A DNA stretch of 64,000 nt from Rhodanobacter sp. DHG33 (GTDB taxonomy: Bacteria; Pseudomonadota; Gammaproteobacteria; Xanthomonadales; Rhodanobacteraceae): NCBI RefSeq assembly GCF_014843005.1, contig NZ_JACYXM010000001.1, forward strand, positions 248,001-312,000, in the 5' to 3' direction. Numbering within the stretch: position 1 is the first letter of the stretch; each line of letters begins with the position of its first letter. The notes below the pieces were generated by a model that was not told the DNA's origin, made no database searches, and saw only the letters and a list, made by a program, of their open reading frames with translations. This document shows, in pieces, positions 46,011 through 55,107 of the stretch. Position numbers and translations under genes: made by a program.

Positions 46011-47171
46011 TCAGTGTTCTTCATCATCGTCCTTCGGTTGCTCGATCGCCTTCAAGACTCCCTGCGCCAAGTACATCTTGCCCCAGGCGCGGCCGGTGGC
46101 TTCACGCACTATGCCTGCCTTTTCGAGCACCGCGATGGCGCTGCGCGCGGTCGGATCGGTGACGTTGAGGATGCCCTTGGCGCGGGCGGTATTGATGTAG
46201 GGGTTGACGAACAGTTCGTCGATCAGTGCCAGCGACTTCGGCGCCTCGGCGACCTTGCGCCGCAGCTGCTCGCGCAATGCCATGAGTTCGCGCGCCTGGC
46301 GCGCGGCGCGCGCGGCGCTCCAGCACACGCCTTCGAGGAAGTAGCGCAGCCATTCGCTCCATGCGCCGTGCGTACGCACGCGCTGCAGGGCGTCGTAATA
46401 GCCCTGCTTGTGGCGCTCGATGTATTCGGACAGGTACAGCAGCGGCTGCGAAAGGCGCCCGCGCTCGATCAGGAACAATGTAATCAGCAGGCGCCCGACG
46501 CGGCCGTTTCCGTCGAGGAACGGATGGATCGTCTCGAACTGCTCGTGCATCAGCGCGCATTGCACAAGTTCGGGCAGTGTGTCGCGCTGGTGCAGGAATT
46601 TCTCCCAGTCGGCCAATGCCTGCTTCATTTCCGGAACCGGCGGCGGCACATAAGTCGCCGTGGCCTCCGTGCTGCCGGGCGGTCCGATCCAGTTCTGCCG
46701 CGCGCGGAACTCGCCCGGAGTGGCCTGGTTGCCGCGCACACCCTGCAGCAGCGTTTCGTGCAGCTCGCGCACCAGCCGCAGCGACAGCGGCAAGGCGCCG
46801 AGACGCTGCACGCCATGTTCGAGCGCGGTCACGTAATTGCGCACCTCGCGCACGTCGTCCGGCGCAACGTGCGAGTCCTGGCCGGCCTCGTCGGCGAGCA
46901 GGTCGGCCAGGCTCGTCTGCGTTCCCTCGATGCGCGAGGACAACACCGCCTCGCGACGCAGATACGGCGCGATCAGCAGGTGCGGGTTGGGCAACAGCGC
47001 GCCGTGCCCGGACAGTTCGCTCAGGGCCGCATCAGCACGCGACAACACACGCACCAAGTCGAGATCGAATGCCAGTTCCGGCGGCAGCGGCGCCGGCACG
47101 AAGGCCGGGTGGCCCGCTGCCGTGCGCACGACCCGACCGGCTTGCGGCGCATGGAAGTCTGCAGCCTTCAT
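46011..47171 (-). CDS. Fic-domain protein (class II, AMPylase-type) with C-terminal winged helix
   Basis: 386 residues. The N-terminal region contains the inhibitory helix motif SSRIEG (78-83, [S/T]xxxE[G/N]), which in class II Fic proteins blocks ATP binding. The Fic core carries the complete active-site motif HPFLDGNGRVGR (216-227). The C-terminal ~80 residues (INTARAKGILNVTDPTARSA, VLEKAGIVREATG) form a winged-helix-like DNA-binding domain. The expected activity is transfer of AMP to a target hydroxyl, regulated by the inhibitory helix; the target is unknown. The winged helix and the repeat-rich region directly upstream suggest self-regulation. Confidence 0.92.
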   Translation of the reverse strand: MKAADFHAPQAGRVVRTAAGHPAFVPAPLPPELAFDLDLVRVLSRADAALSELSGHGALLPNPHLLIAPYLRREAVLSSRIEGTQTSLADLLADEAGQDSHVAPDDVREVRNYVTALEHGVQRLGALPLSLRLVRELHETLLQGVRGNQATPGEFRARQNWIGPPGSTEATATYVPPPVPEMKQALADWEKFLHQRDTLPELVQCALMHEQFETIHPFLDGNGRVGRLLITLFLIERGRLSQPLLYLSEYIERHKQGYYDALQRVRTHGAWSEWLRYFLEGVCWSAARAARQARELMALREQLRRKVAEAPKSLALIDELFVNPYINTARAKGILNVTDPTARSAIAVLEKAGIVREATGRAWGKMYLAQGVLKAIEQPKDDDEEH

Positions 47172-47180
47172 CTACTCCCC

Positions 47181-47276
47181 GCTTTGAAAGCATCTTTTTC
47201 AAAGTCTATCGAACATTGAAAGAAAATGCCCGAATACTTTCAAAGCATAACAAGGATCGAAAGCCCACTTTCGAAG
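47181..47276. repeat. Array of TTTGAAAG/CTTTCAAAG palindromes upstream of fic
   Basis: Within 96 AT-rich bases there are at least six related boxes: GCTTTGAAAG (47181-47190), CTTTTTCAAAG (47194-47204), CATTGAAAG (47214-47222), CTTTCAAAGC (47237-47246), GATCGAAAGC (47255-47264) and ACTTTCGAAG (47267-47276). The first and fourth are inverted copies of each other. The set lies immediately before the fic start (47171), so it probably contains the promoter and binding sites for the Fic winged-helix domain. This region contrasts sharply with the GC-rich surroundings. Confidence 0.6.
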
Positions 47277-47304
47277 CCGCCCGGCACCAGACGGCAAGAT
47301 GCAG

Positions 47305-47862
47305 TTACGGGCGCCAGTTCGCGTTGCTCTCCCAGAAGGCCACCGCGCGGCGGTAGGCCTCGCGGTCCAGCGGCACGCCGGAGCCGCCCTCTTCCACGCC
47401 CAGCGCGTTGCGCAGCATGGTGATCGGCGCCATCGGGATTTCTTCCGGCTCCAGGGTGTAGATGCAGCCGACGATGCCCCAGTCGGCCTCGATGGGCTCG
47501 CCCTCCTTCGCGAGCTGCTCGCGGCTGTAGAGGATGACCACCAGCCAGTTCGCGACCGGCGGCTGCACGCCTTCGAACCAGCGCACCAGCACCGGCAGTT
47601 CGGCCTTGGTGCGCGCCTCGTAGGCGGAGCGCAGCAGGTGGCGATTGGCGTCGGTGATCGGCGCGGTAAGGCAGCGCGTGGACGTCCAGTTGCGGTGCAC
47701 GTGCAGCTTGCAGAACGGCGCGTAGCCGTCGAGCAGCTTGAACGGCGCCTCGTCGTTGAGACGGCGCTCGAACTCCTCGGGTGTGCAGTCCTGGATGGTG
47801 TTCCCCCGCGGCTCGCGCGGGAACAGTCGGGCGCGCGCAAAGGGAGTGAGGACGATGGTCAT
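47305..47862 (-). CDS. DUF3228 family protein
   Basis: 185 residues from ATG 47862 (MTIVLTPFARARLFPREPRG). Conserved stretches FCKLHVHRNWTSTRCLTAPI, ADWGIVGCIYTLEPEEIPM and APITMLRNALGVEEGGSGVP mark the DUF3228 family, which is widespread in proteobacteria and some plants. No function is established. No signal peptide, so probably cytosolic. The frame extends to 47931, but the longer N-terminus is not family-like. Divergent from metF with a 134-bp shared upstream region. Confidence 0.88.
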   Translation of the reverse strand: MTIVLTPFARARLFPREPRGNTIQDCTPEEFERRLNDEAPFKLLDGYAPFCKLHVHRNWTSTRCLTAPITDANRHLLRSAYEARTKAELPVLVRWFEGVQPPVANWLVVILYSREQLAKEGEPIEADWGIVGCIYTLEPEEIPMAPITMLRNALGVEEGGSGVPLDREAYRRAVAFWESNANWRP

Positions 47863-47940
47863 GGCGTAGCCGATGGCAAAACGACAGCCTAACGCATGGC
47901 CTTGCGGGACCCGCTCGGCCGCCCGCGGCATTTAGACGTC

Positions 47941-47970
47941 TATCTTTTCATCGCGATGAACGTATAAAAT
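47941..47970 (+). promoter_or_regulatory. Putative methionine-cycle operator at metF
   Basis: ATCTTTTCATCGC (47942-47954) lies within a dyad whose core, TTCATCGCGATGAA (47947-47960), is a perfect 14-bp palindrome, followed by CGTATAAAA. The outer halves match the elements at metE and metK. TATAAA (47963-47968) is a plausible -10 box, so the element would overlap the metF promoter. Confidence 0.55.
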
Positions 47971-47996
47971 CACCGGAAACCTTCGCCGGTGACCCC

Positions 47997-48821
47997 ATGC
48001 CCGCCATCAGCTTCGAATTCTTCCCGCCCAAAACCGACGAGCAGCGCGCCCAGCTGGATCAGGCCGCGCAGGCGCTGCGGGCCTGGCAGCCCGAATACGC
48101 CTCGGTGACCTTCGGTGCCGGCGGCTCCACGCTGAGCTACACCGGCGACACCGTGGCGCACCTGCATGCGGCGCACGGCTACACGGTCGCGCCGCACCTG
48201 TCCTGCATGGGCGGTACGCGCGCGGAGATCCGCGCCCTGCTCGACGGCTACAAGGCCGCGGGTTATCGCCGCATCGTGGCGTTGCGCGGCGACCTGCCCT
48301 CCGGCATGGCCAGCGCAGGCGACTTCCGCTATGCCGCCGAACTGGTGCGCTTCATCCGCGAACACACCGGCGACCACTTCCACATCGAAGTGGCGGCCTA
48401 CCCGGAAACCCATCCGCAGGCCGACGACGCCCTGGCCGACCTGCGCCACTTCAAGGCCAAGGTGGACGCCGGCGCGAACGGCGCGATCACCCAGTATTTC
48501 TTCAACCCCGACGCCTATTTCCGCTTCGTGGAGGACGCGCACCGGCTTGGCGTGTGCGTACCGATCGTGCCGGGCGTCATGCCGATCGCGAACTTCACGC
48601 AGCTGAAGCGCTTCTCCGACGGCTGCGGCGCGGAGATCCCGCGCTGGATCGCCAAGCGCATGCAGGCGCACGGCGACGATGCCGCGTCGGTGCGTGCGCT
48701 GGGCGCGGAAGTGGTGGCGCAGCTGTGCCGCCGCCTGCTGGACGGCGGCGCGCCGGCGCTGCACTTCTACACGCTCAACCGCGCCCGCGCCACGCGCGCC
48801 GTGCTGGAACAACTGGGCTGA
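47997..48821 (+). CDS. metF: Methylenetetrahydrofolate reductase
   Basis: 274 residues. An FAD-dependent TIM barrel that makes 5-methyltetrahydrofolate, the methyl donor for MetE. Motifs: ISFEFFPPKTDEQR (catalytic Glu in the first strand), SVTFGAGGS, APHLSCMGGT, IVALRGDLP, VAAYPETHP, GAITQYFFNPDAY, PGVMPI and LHFYTLNRA. Slightly shorter than E. coli MetF (296). Start ATG 47997 is the first in frame after the promoter/operator region. The DUF4124 protein follows 29 bp later and may be co-transcribed. Confidence 0.97.
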   Translation: MPAISFEFFPPKTDEQRAQLDQAAQALRAWQPEYASVTFGAGGSTLSYTGDTVAHLHAAHGYTVAPHLSCMGGTRAEIRALLDGYKAAGYRRIVALRGDLPSGMASAGDFRYAAELVRFIREHTGDHFHIEVAAYPETHPQADDALADLRHFKAKVDAGANGAITQYFFNPDAYFRFVEDAHRLGVCVPIVPGVMPIANFTQLKRFSDGCGAEIPRWIAKRMQAHGDDAASVRALGAEVVAQLCRRLLDGGAPALHFYTLNRARATRAVLEQLG

Positions 48822-48850
48822 TCCGCGACCGGCGCCGCTATGCTGGCGCG

Positions 48851-49387
48851 ATGCGCACCCTCGCCCTGCTCCTGCTGCTGACGCTCTGCACCTTCGCCCT
48901 GACGGCGCGGGCGCAGGATGCCATCCACCGCTGCGTGGATGCGCACGGCAACCCCGTGTTCACCGACCAGCCCTGTACGTCGCAACAGGCCACGCCGGTA
49001 CAGGCACCGTCATCGACGCCGGGCACGGCCATGCCCGATGCACCCGTGCCACTGCAGCGCTGTGCCTCCACCGCGACCGAACTGCGGCAGCGCGTGATCG
49101 ACGCCTTCGCCGCGCGCGACCCCAACCAGCTCGCCGGACTGATGCTTTGGCACGGCTACGGCAGCCGGTCGGCAGTCGACGACCTGCGCGCGCTGGCGCA
49201 ACTGGTGCGGCAACCGCTGCTGGAAATCCACTTCGACAACGAACGGGACGACGACCCTGGCGACAACCCCTCGCCGGCACCGACGCCGCCCGCCAGCGAA
49301 CTCCAGCTGCGCACCGACGGCGGCAACCGCGCCAGCTTCGCCATCACCCGCCAGGCCGGCTGCCTCTGGCTGCGCTACGCCGACTGA
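48851..49387 (+). CDS. Secreted DUF4124-domain protein
   Basis: 178 residues: signal peptide (MRTLALLLLLTLCTFALTAR, cleaved after ARAQ) and a short N-terminal DUF4124 module (IHRCVDAHGNPVFTDQPC, with two Cys that probably pair). A Pro/Ser/Thr-rich linker follows, then a domain with two more Cys (LQRCASTATEL and RQAGCLWLRYAD). DUF4124 proteins are common in Xanthomonadales and have no assigned function. The start ATG 48851 lies in a longer open frame through metF; only this start yields a signal peptide. No obvious ribosome-binding site. Confidence 0.75.
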   Translation: MRTLALLLLLTLCTFALTARAQDAIHRCVDAHGNPVFTDQPCTSQQATPVQAPSSTPGTAMPDAPVPLQRCASTATELRQRVIDAFAARDPNQLAGLMLWHGYGSRSAVDDLRALAQLVRQPLLEIHFDNERDDDPGDNPSPAPTPPASELQLRTDGGNRASFAITRQAGCLWLRYAD

Positions 49388-49555
49388 CCGGCGCGCCACG
49401 GAAGCGAGAGCGGCTCCGCCCACGGCGGTCGCAAGGACTTGGGAAGCGCGGCCACGGCCGCTCCCCGCACGGATGAACGAGCCCGCATGCTGCGCCGCAA
49501 ATATCGGCAGGCAGGGGCGCGGTTTATCATGGGCAGTCCCCCACGGAGAGTTCCC

Positions 49556-50473
49556 ATGGCGCAGCAGTACCCCGAATGGATCTGGCAGAACGGCGCGATC
49601 AAGCCGTGGGCCGAGGCCACCACCCACGTGATGTCGCATGCGCTGCATTACGGCTCCTCGGTGTTCGAAGGCATCCGCAGCTACGTCACGCCGGACGGCG
49701 CGGCGATCTTCCGCCTCACCGACCACCTCACCCGCCTGTTCCACTCGGCCAAGATCTACGACATGGCGCTGCCGTACACGCGCGACCAGATCGCCGCCGC
49801 CTGCCGTGACGTGGTGAAGAAGAACGGCCTCTCCGCCGCCTACCTGCGCCCGGTGGCGTGGCGTGGCCTGGGCGGCTTCGGCCTCTCCGCGGAAACGCCG
49901 ATCGACGTGGCCGTGGCCGCATGGCCGATGGGCCCCTACCTCGGGCCGGAGGCGCTGGAGAAGGGCATCACCGCGTGCGTGTCGAGCTGGCAGCGTTTCG
50001 CACCCAACACCATTCCGGCCGGCGCCAAGGCCGGCGGCAACTACCTCTCCGGCCAGCTGATCGCGCGCGAAGCGCGCCGCATGGGCTTCGGCGAAGGCAT
50101 CGCGCTGGCTTCCACCGGCCTGCTCAGCGAAGGTGCGGGCGAGAACATCTTCCTGGTGTTCGACGGCGCGCTGCACACCACGCCGGCCAGCGCGTCCATC
50201 CTCACCGGCATCACCCGCCATTCGCTGATCACGCTGGCGCGCGAGGACGGCATCGAGGTGATCGAGCGCGATCTGCCGCGCGAATACCTCTACCTCGCCG
50301 ACGAAGTGTTCATGTGCGGCACCGCCGCCGAAGTCACCCCGATCCGCGAAGTCGACGGCAAACAGGTCGGTGCCGGCCACGCCGGCCCCGTCACCCGCCG
50401 CATCCAGGAACTGTACTTCGGCCTGTTCAACGGCAAGACCCACGACAAGTGGGGCTGGCTGGAACCGGTCTGA
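49556..50473 (+). CDS. ilvE: Branched-chain amino acid aminotransferase
   Basis: 305 residues. It transfers the amino group between glutamate and the 2-oxo acids of Ile, Leu and Val, with PLP. It matches E. coli IlvE along its length: WIWQNGAIKPWAEATTHVMS, HALHYGSSVFEGIRSY, FAPNTIPAGAKAGGNYL with the PLP-binding Lys in AGAKAGG, EGAGENIF and EVFMCGTAAEVTPI, ending DKWGWLEPV. The segment before SEGAGEN reads ALASTGLL where IlvE usually has DVNGY. Start ATG 49556 follows GGAGAG. The 168 bp upstream hold no recognisable feature beyond the promoter. Confidence 0.95.
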   Translation: MAQQYPEWIWQNGAIKPWAEATTHVMSHALHYGSSVFEGIRSYVTPDGAAIFRLTDHLTRLFHSAKIYDMALPYTRDQIAAACRDVVKKNGLSAAYLRPVAWRGLGGFGLSAETPIDVAVAAWPMGPYLGPEALEKGITACVSSWQRFAPNTIPAGAKAGGNYLSGQLIAREARRMGFGEGIALASTGLLSEGAGENIFLVFDGALHTTPASASILTGITRHSLITLAREDGIEVIERDLPREYLYLADEVFMCGTAAEVTPIREVDGKQVGAGHAGPVTRRIQELYFGLFNGKTHDKWGWLEPV

Positions 50474-50533
50474 TCCCTGGCCCTCCCCCGGTTTTCCGGG
50501 GGAGCGCGGGTTGCAAGCCGCTATCATGTGCGG

Positions 50534-51709
50534 ATGACCGACACCGCATCCGCCCTTCCCGTCATCCGCCTGAAGTCCGACCGCACGCCCGGCCACCCCT
50601 GGGTGTGGTCGGCGCAGGTGCACAAGCCCGAGGGGCGCATCCCGCCGGGCAGCGTGGTGGACGTGGTGGACGCGAAGGACCGCTTCGTCGGCCGCGGCTT
50701 CTGGAACGGCCATGCACGCATCGCATTGCGCCTGCTCACCGCCGATCCCGCCGAGATAGTCGACGCAAACTGGATCGCTGCGCGCATCGATCGCGCCGTG
50801 CGCTTGCGCCGCGAACTGCTGGAACTGGACAAGTCCACCGACGCCTGGCGCGTGATCCACAGCGAAGGCGACGGCCTCAGCGGCCTGATCGTGGACCGCT
50901 ACGCCGACATCCTGGTGGTCGAATACTTCGCCGCCGGCATGTGGAAATTCCGCGACGCGATCCGCGACGCGCTGCTTGCGCATTTCCCCGGCGCGCGCAT
51001 CTACGGCTTTGCCGAAACGCACGTGCAGAAGCAGGAATCCTTCGACTGCCGCGCCAGCGAGCCGCCTGCGCCCGTGGCGGTGCACGAGCACGGCCTCGCC
51101 TTTCATGCCGCACCCGGCGCAGGGCACAAGACCGGCTTCTTCGCCGACCAGCGCGACAACCGCCGGCGCTTCGCCGAACTGGCGCGCGGCCGCCGCGTGC
51201 TCGACCTGTGCTGCAACGCCGGCGGCTTCGCCGTGCACGCGATGGCCGCCGGCGCGCGCGAAGCGGTGGGCGTGGATATGGACGCGGGCATCCTCGACAT
51301 CGCCCGGGCCAATGCCTCGGCGAACCACACGGCGGTGGATTTCCAGCAGGCCGACATCTTCGACTGGCTGCGTGCGGCCGTGACGCGCGGCGAGAAATAC
51401 GACGCGGTGATCCTCGACCCCGCCAAGCTCACCCGCGACCGCAACAAGGTGTTCGATGCGCTGAAGAAATACTTCGCGATGAACCGCCTCGCGCTCGACG
51501 TGATCCCGCCCGGCGGTCTGCTGCTCACCTGTTCCTGCACCGGCCTGGTCAGCGAGGCGGATTTCCTCGAAATGCTGCGCCGCGTGGCGATCAACGCCGG
51601 CCGCGAGATCCAGATACTCGAAGTGCGCGGCGCCGGCGCCGACCACCCGGTGCGCACCGACGTGCCGGAGAGCCGCTACCTCAAGGCGGTGTTCTGCCGG
51701 GTGGAGTGA
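50534..51709 (+). CDS. Class I SAM-dependent rRNA methyltransferase, RlmI-like
   Basis: 391 residues from ATG 50534 (GTG 50528 is an alternative). It has an N-terminal PUA-type domain (PVIRLKSDRTPGHPWVWSAQ to about 75), a middle RlmI-like domain with WRVIHSEGDGLSGLIVDRY and a Rossmann methyltransferase domain. Motifs in the latter: GFFADQRDNRRRF, VLDLCCNAGGFAVHA (SAM-binding), VILDPAKLTRDRN and LLTCSCTGLV. RlmI methylates C5 of a cytosine in 23S rRNA (m5C1962). The catalytic Cys would be in TCSCTG. It converges on the FAD oxidoreductase gene (10-bp gap). Confidence 0.9.
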   Translation: MTDTASALPVIRLKSDRTPGHPWVWSAQVHKPEGRIPPGSVVDVVDAKDRFVGRGFWNGHARIALRLLTADPAEIVDANWIAARIDRAVRLRRELLELDKSTDAWRVIHSEGDGLSGLIVDRYADILVVEYFAAGMWKFRDAIRDALLAHFPGARIYGFAETHVQKQESFDCRASEPPAPVAVHEHGLAFHAAPGAGHKTGFFADQRDNRRRFAELARGRRVLDLCCNAGGFAVHAMAAGAREAVGVDMDAGILDIARANASANHTAVDFQQADIFDWLRAAVTRGEKYDAVILDPAKLTRDRNKVFDALKKYFAMNRLALDVIPPGGLLLTCSCTGLVSEADFLEMLRRVAINAGREIQILEVRGAGADHPVRTDVPESRYLKAVFCRVE

Positions 51710-51719
51710 GGGCGCCGGT

Positions 51720-52913
51720 TTACTTGCCCTTCGGCAGGCGCCCTTTCAGCGACGCGGCATCGAACGGGCCGGGATCGGCGATCAAGGCGCGCGCCGCATC
51801 CACCTGGTCCCAGGTGTTCCACAGCAGCACGCCGCGCACGCGGCCATGTTCCAGGTAATACACCACGCCTTCGCGGTGCGGCTCGCGCCAGTCCTCGACC
51901 ACCTGCAGCCGGGTGTCGAGCAGGCCGACGGCTTCGTAGCCCAGGTCGAACAGGTCGGAGTAGAAGAACGGCAGCGTGTCGTAGCTGCCGGCGATCCCGG
52001 CCATCGCGCGGCCGGCATGGCGCCCCATGCTGATGGCGGCGTCCTCGTGTTCCACGCGCAGGCGCCGGTCCAACGCGGGGTTGTAGAAATTGGCGACGTC
52101 GCCGGCGGCCCAGATGTCGGGACCGTCGCTGCGCAGTTGGGCGTCCACCACGATGCCGTTGTCCACCTTGAGGCCCGCCTGCTCGGCCAGGGCGGTGTTC
52201 GGCGTCACGCCGAGGCCGGCCACGGCGGCCTCCACCCGCAGCAGGCTGCCGTCGGACAGGCTCAGCTCCACGCCGCCGTCGATGGGCCTTCCGCCGCTCA
52301 CCCGCACGCCACTGCGCACGTCCACGCCGTGCCGGCGGTAGTAGTCGTCCAGATAATGCGAAAGGCCATCGGGGTAGCGGCCGGCGCCGATGTGCGAATC
52401 CGGAAACAGCATGCTCACCTTGCAGCCTGCCCCGCACAGCGACGCAGCCAGCTCGGCACCGATGAAGCCGCCGCCGATCACGGCGATCTCCGCACCGGGC
52501 CGGGCGAAATGCCGCAGATTTTCGTAATCGCGCAGCGTGCGGAAATGAATGACGCGGTCGCCACCCTCGAACGGCAGCCGCCGCGGCGTGGCACCGGTCG
52601 CAAGCAGCAGGCGGCGGTAGCGGTAGCTGTCGCCCTGCGCGTCGCGCACCACGTGCGCCGCGCAATCCAGCGCCACGATGCGCCGCTCCGGATACAGTTT
52701 CGCACCACTCACCGCAGTGCCCAGATCGATGTCGGCCACCTGCTTGTCGCCTTTCCACAGCGCCTTGGACAACGGCGGCCGCTGGTACGGCGGCACGGCT
52801 TCCTCGCCGACCATGCCGATGTCTGCCGCCGCATCGACATCGTGGATCGCCTTCGCCGCCGCATCGGCGGCCATGCCGGCGCCGACGATCAGGTAATCGT
52901 GCACGTGTTCCAT
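51720..52913 (-). CDS. FAD/NAD(P)-dependent oxidoreductase, ferredoxin-reductase/AIF type
   Basis: 397 residues. The FAD-binding Rossmann motif starts DYLIVGAGMAADAAAKAI. YQRPPLSK follows, as in ferredoxin/rubredoxin reductases of dioxygenase systems, then LLLATGATPRRLP, the NAD-binding EIAVIGGGFIGAELAASL, and GDVANFYNPAL near the FAD ribityl-binding site. The C-terminal domain is reductase-like (FFYSDLFDLGYEAVG). No ferredoxin or oxygenase gene is nearby, so the partner is unknown. It is divergent from rmuC across 122 bp. Confidence 0.88.
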   Translation of the reverse strand: MEHVHDYLIVGAGMAADAAAKAIHDVDAAADIGMVGEEAVPPYQRPPLSKALWKGDKQVADIDLGTAVSGAKLYPERRIVALDCAAHVVRDAQGDSYRYRRLLLATGATPRRLPFEGGDRVIHFRTLRDYENLRHFARPGAEIAVIGGGFIGAELAASLCGAGCKVSMLFPDSHIGAGRYPDGLSHYLDDYYRRHGVDVRSGVRVSGGRPIDGGVELSLSDGSLLRVEAAVAGLGVTPNTALAEQAGLKVDNGIVVDAQLRSDGPDIWAAGDVANFYNPALDRRLRVEHEDAAISMGRHAGRAMAGIAGSYDTLPFFYSDLFDLGYEAVGLLDTRLQVVEDWREPHREGVVYYLEHGRVRGVLLWNTWDQVDAARALIADPGPFDAASLKGRLPKGK

Positions 52914-53035
52914 GGCCGGCTCCCTCGCGAAACGACCCGCCCATCATCCGCACCCGCAGCGAATGCGATGTGAAGTCGCAAGGCCTGCGACCGCAGGACG
53001 TACACTGATGCAGACCGTTCCATGCGAAAGCCGCC

Positions 53036-54484
53036 ATGCCTGCCAGCGAAATCCTGCTCATCGTCCTCGTCGTGCTCGTGCTGTTGCTGCTGGCCCTGCA
53101 GCTGGCGCTGCTGCTGCGCGGCCGCGGCGATGCCGGCCTGCATGCGCGGCTGGACGCGCTGAAGGACGACAACGAGCGCCTGCAACGGACATTGCGCGAC
53201 GAACAGCGCGGCGGCCGCGAGGAGCTGCAGCAGGGCTTCGAACGTTTCCGCGGGCACGTCAACGAACAGCTCGATGGCATGTCGCGCCAGCAGGCCGAAC
53301 GCATCGGCGAATTCGGCCAGCGCCTCGGCACGCTCACCGACAGCACGCGCACCGGCCTGGAATCGCTGTCGCAGCGACTCAACGAAGACGCGCGCAAGAG
53401 CCGCGAGGAACTGGTGCAGGCCTTGACCCGCTTCGGCGAGCAGCAGCAGCAGCGCCTCACCGCGCTCGGCGCACAGCACGAGCAGCGCATGAACGATGTG
53501 CGCGGCTCGCTGGAAAGCCAGCTCAAGACCCTGCGCGAAGACAACGCAGCGCAACTGGAAAAGATGCGCGCCACCGTCGACGAGAAGCTGCAGTCCACGC
53601 TGGAAACACGGCTGGGCCAGTCGTTCAAGCTGGTCTCCGAGCGGCTGGAGGCCGTGCAGCGCGGCCTCGGCGAGATGCAGACGCTGGCCACCGGGGTGGG
53701 CGACCTGAAGCGCGTGCTGGGCAATGTGAAGACGCGCGGTATCCTCGGCGAGGTGCAGCTCGGCGCGCTGCTTGAGCAGTTGCTGATCACCGACCAGTAC
53801 GAGGCCAACGTGGCCACCGTGCCCGGCTCGGCCGACCGCGTGGAGTACGCCATCCGCCTACCTGGCGCCGATCGCGAGCACCCGGTATGGCTGCCGGTGG
53901 ACGCCAAGTTCCCGCGCGAGGACTACGAGCGCCTGCTGGACGCACAGGAGCGTGCCGACGCCGATGCCGCCAACCTCGCCGCGCTCGCGCTGGAACGCCG
54001 CGTGCGCGAGGAGGCCAAGACCATCCGCGCCAAATACGTGGCGCCACCGCACACCACCGACTTCGCGATCCTGTTCCTGCCTACCGAAGGCCTGTACGCC
54101 GAAGTGCTGCGGCGACCCGGCCTGTTCGAGACGCTGCAGCACGAGCATCGCGTCACCGTGGCTGGTCCCACCACGCTGAGCGCGCTGCTCAACAGCCTGC
54201 AGATGGGTTTCCGCACCCTGGCGATCCAGCAGCGATCCAGCGAGGTATGGCAGCTGCTCGGCGCGGTGAAGAGCGAGTTCGGCAAATTCGCCAACATCCT
54301 GGAGAAGGCCGAACGCCAGCTCAATACGGTGAGCAAGAGCATCGGCGACGCAGGCAAGAAGACGCGCACGATCGAGCGGCGGCTGCGCGGCGTCGAATCG
54401 CTGTCCGGCGAGGACGCGACCCGCCTGCTCGGCGACGCCACGGTCGATGTCGAGGGCGACAACGAGACGGAAGACGACGCATGA
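53036..54484 (+). CDS. rmuC: DNA recombination protein RmuC
   Basis: 482 residues. One N-terminal membrane helix (ILLIVLVVLVLLLLALQLAL) and a long coiled coil (about 35-200) precede the RmuC domain (about 215-400). Its typical blocks are LKRVLGNVKTRGILGEVQLG, LLEQLLITDQYEANV, PVDAKFPREDYERLL and FAILFLPTEGLYAEVLRRPG. In E. coli RmuC limits DNA inversions at short repeats; the domain is nuclease-like. The last bases overlap the next gene as ATGA, suggesting coupled expression. Confidence 0.93.
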   Translation: MPASEILLIVLVVLVLLLLALQLALLLRGRGDAGLHARLDALKDDNERLQRTLRDEQRGGREELQQGFERFRGHVNEQLDGMSRQQAERIGEFGQRLGTLTDSTRTGLESLSQRLNEDARKSREELVQALTRFGEQQQQRLTALGAQHEQRMNDVRGSLESQLKTLREDNAAQLEKMRATVDEKLQSTLETRLGQSFKLVSERLEAVQRGLGEMQTLATGVGDLKRVLGNVKTRGILGEVQLGALLEQLLITDQYEANVATVPGSADRVEYAIRLPGADREHPVWLPVDAKFPREDYERLLDAQERADADAANLAALALERRVREEAKTIRAKYVAPPHTTDFAILFLPTEGLYAEVLRRPGLFETLQHEHRVTVAGPTTLSALLNSLQMGFRTLAIQQRSSEVWQLLGAVKSEFGKFANILEKAERQLNTVSKSIGDAGKKTRTIERRLRGVESLSGEDATRLLGDATVDVEGDNETEDDA

Positions 54485-55059
54485 GCGAACCGCAGCGCCC
54501 GCTCGCCGAACACCACCGCCAGCTCGGCGCGCTGACCGACCAGGTGCAGTGGTTGTGGAAGGCGCTGCCGCCGCGCGACCGCCTGCTGATCGGCCTGACG
54601 CATGCGCTGCGTGCGGTGCTGGCCGCCAGCCTGGGCTATTTCGGCGCGCTTGCGCTGGGCCTGGAGCAGGGCTACTGGGCCGCGATCACCGCCATCTCGG
54701 TGAGCCAGAGCAGCTATACCGACGTGCGCAATTCCTCGCGCGACCAGTTCCTCGGCGCCATGGTCGGCGGTTTGATCGGCATGGCCGTCGCCACGCTGGG
54801 GCACGACCACTACCTGGCCTACGTACTGGCGGTGATGATCGGCATGGTGCTGTGCTCGGCCTTCAACCTGGGCGCGGCCGGCCGCATCAGCGGCACCACC
54901 ACCACGATCATCATGCTGGTGCCGCACCAGGGCGCGTTCTGGCAATTCGCGCTGTTCCGGCTGGGCGAGGTCACGCTGGGCGCCATCGCCGCGCTGCTGG
55001 TGAGCGCGGTGTTCAACGCGCTGGACCGTCGCCTGTTTGGCACATCACCGACGACCTGA
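54481..55059 (+). CDS. FUSC-family (aromatic acid exporter-like) small membrane protein
   Basis: 192 residues with about five or six hydrophobic segments. The segment LTHALRAVLAASLGYFGALA, then GYWAAITAISVSQSSYTDVR with a conserved YWA motif and FLGAMVGGLIGMAV, is typical of the FUSC/YccS-type membrane half (PF13515). The long cytosolic half of full-length exporters is absent, so it is a stand-alone module. ATG 54481 overlaps the rmuC stop by four bases; folE follows 48 bp later. Confidence 0.8.
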   Translation: MSEPQRPLAEHHRQLGALTDQVQWLWKALPPRDRLLIGLTHALRAVLAASLGYFGALALGLEQGYWAAITAISVSQSSYTDVRNSSRDQFLGAMVGGLIGMAVATLGHDHYLAYVLAVMIGMVLCSAFNLGAAGRISGTTTTIIMLVPHQGAFWQFALFRLGEVTLGAIAALLVSAVFNALDRRLFGTSPTT

Positions 55060-55107
55060 CCCGCGAAACCGCTAAAATGCGGCTTCGTCTCATCCCCGGA
55101 ATTCCCC

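Noticed and set aside
47181-47276. A CRISPR array upstream of fic
   Set aside because: The repeats are ~10 bp, palindromic and unevenly spaced, with no ~30-bp direct repeats or cas genes.
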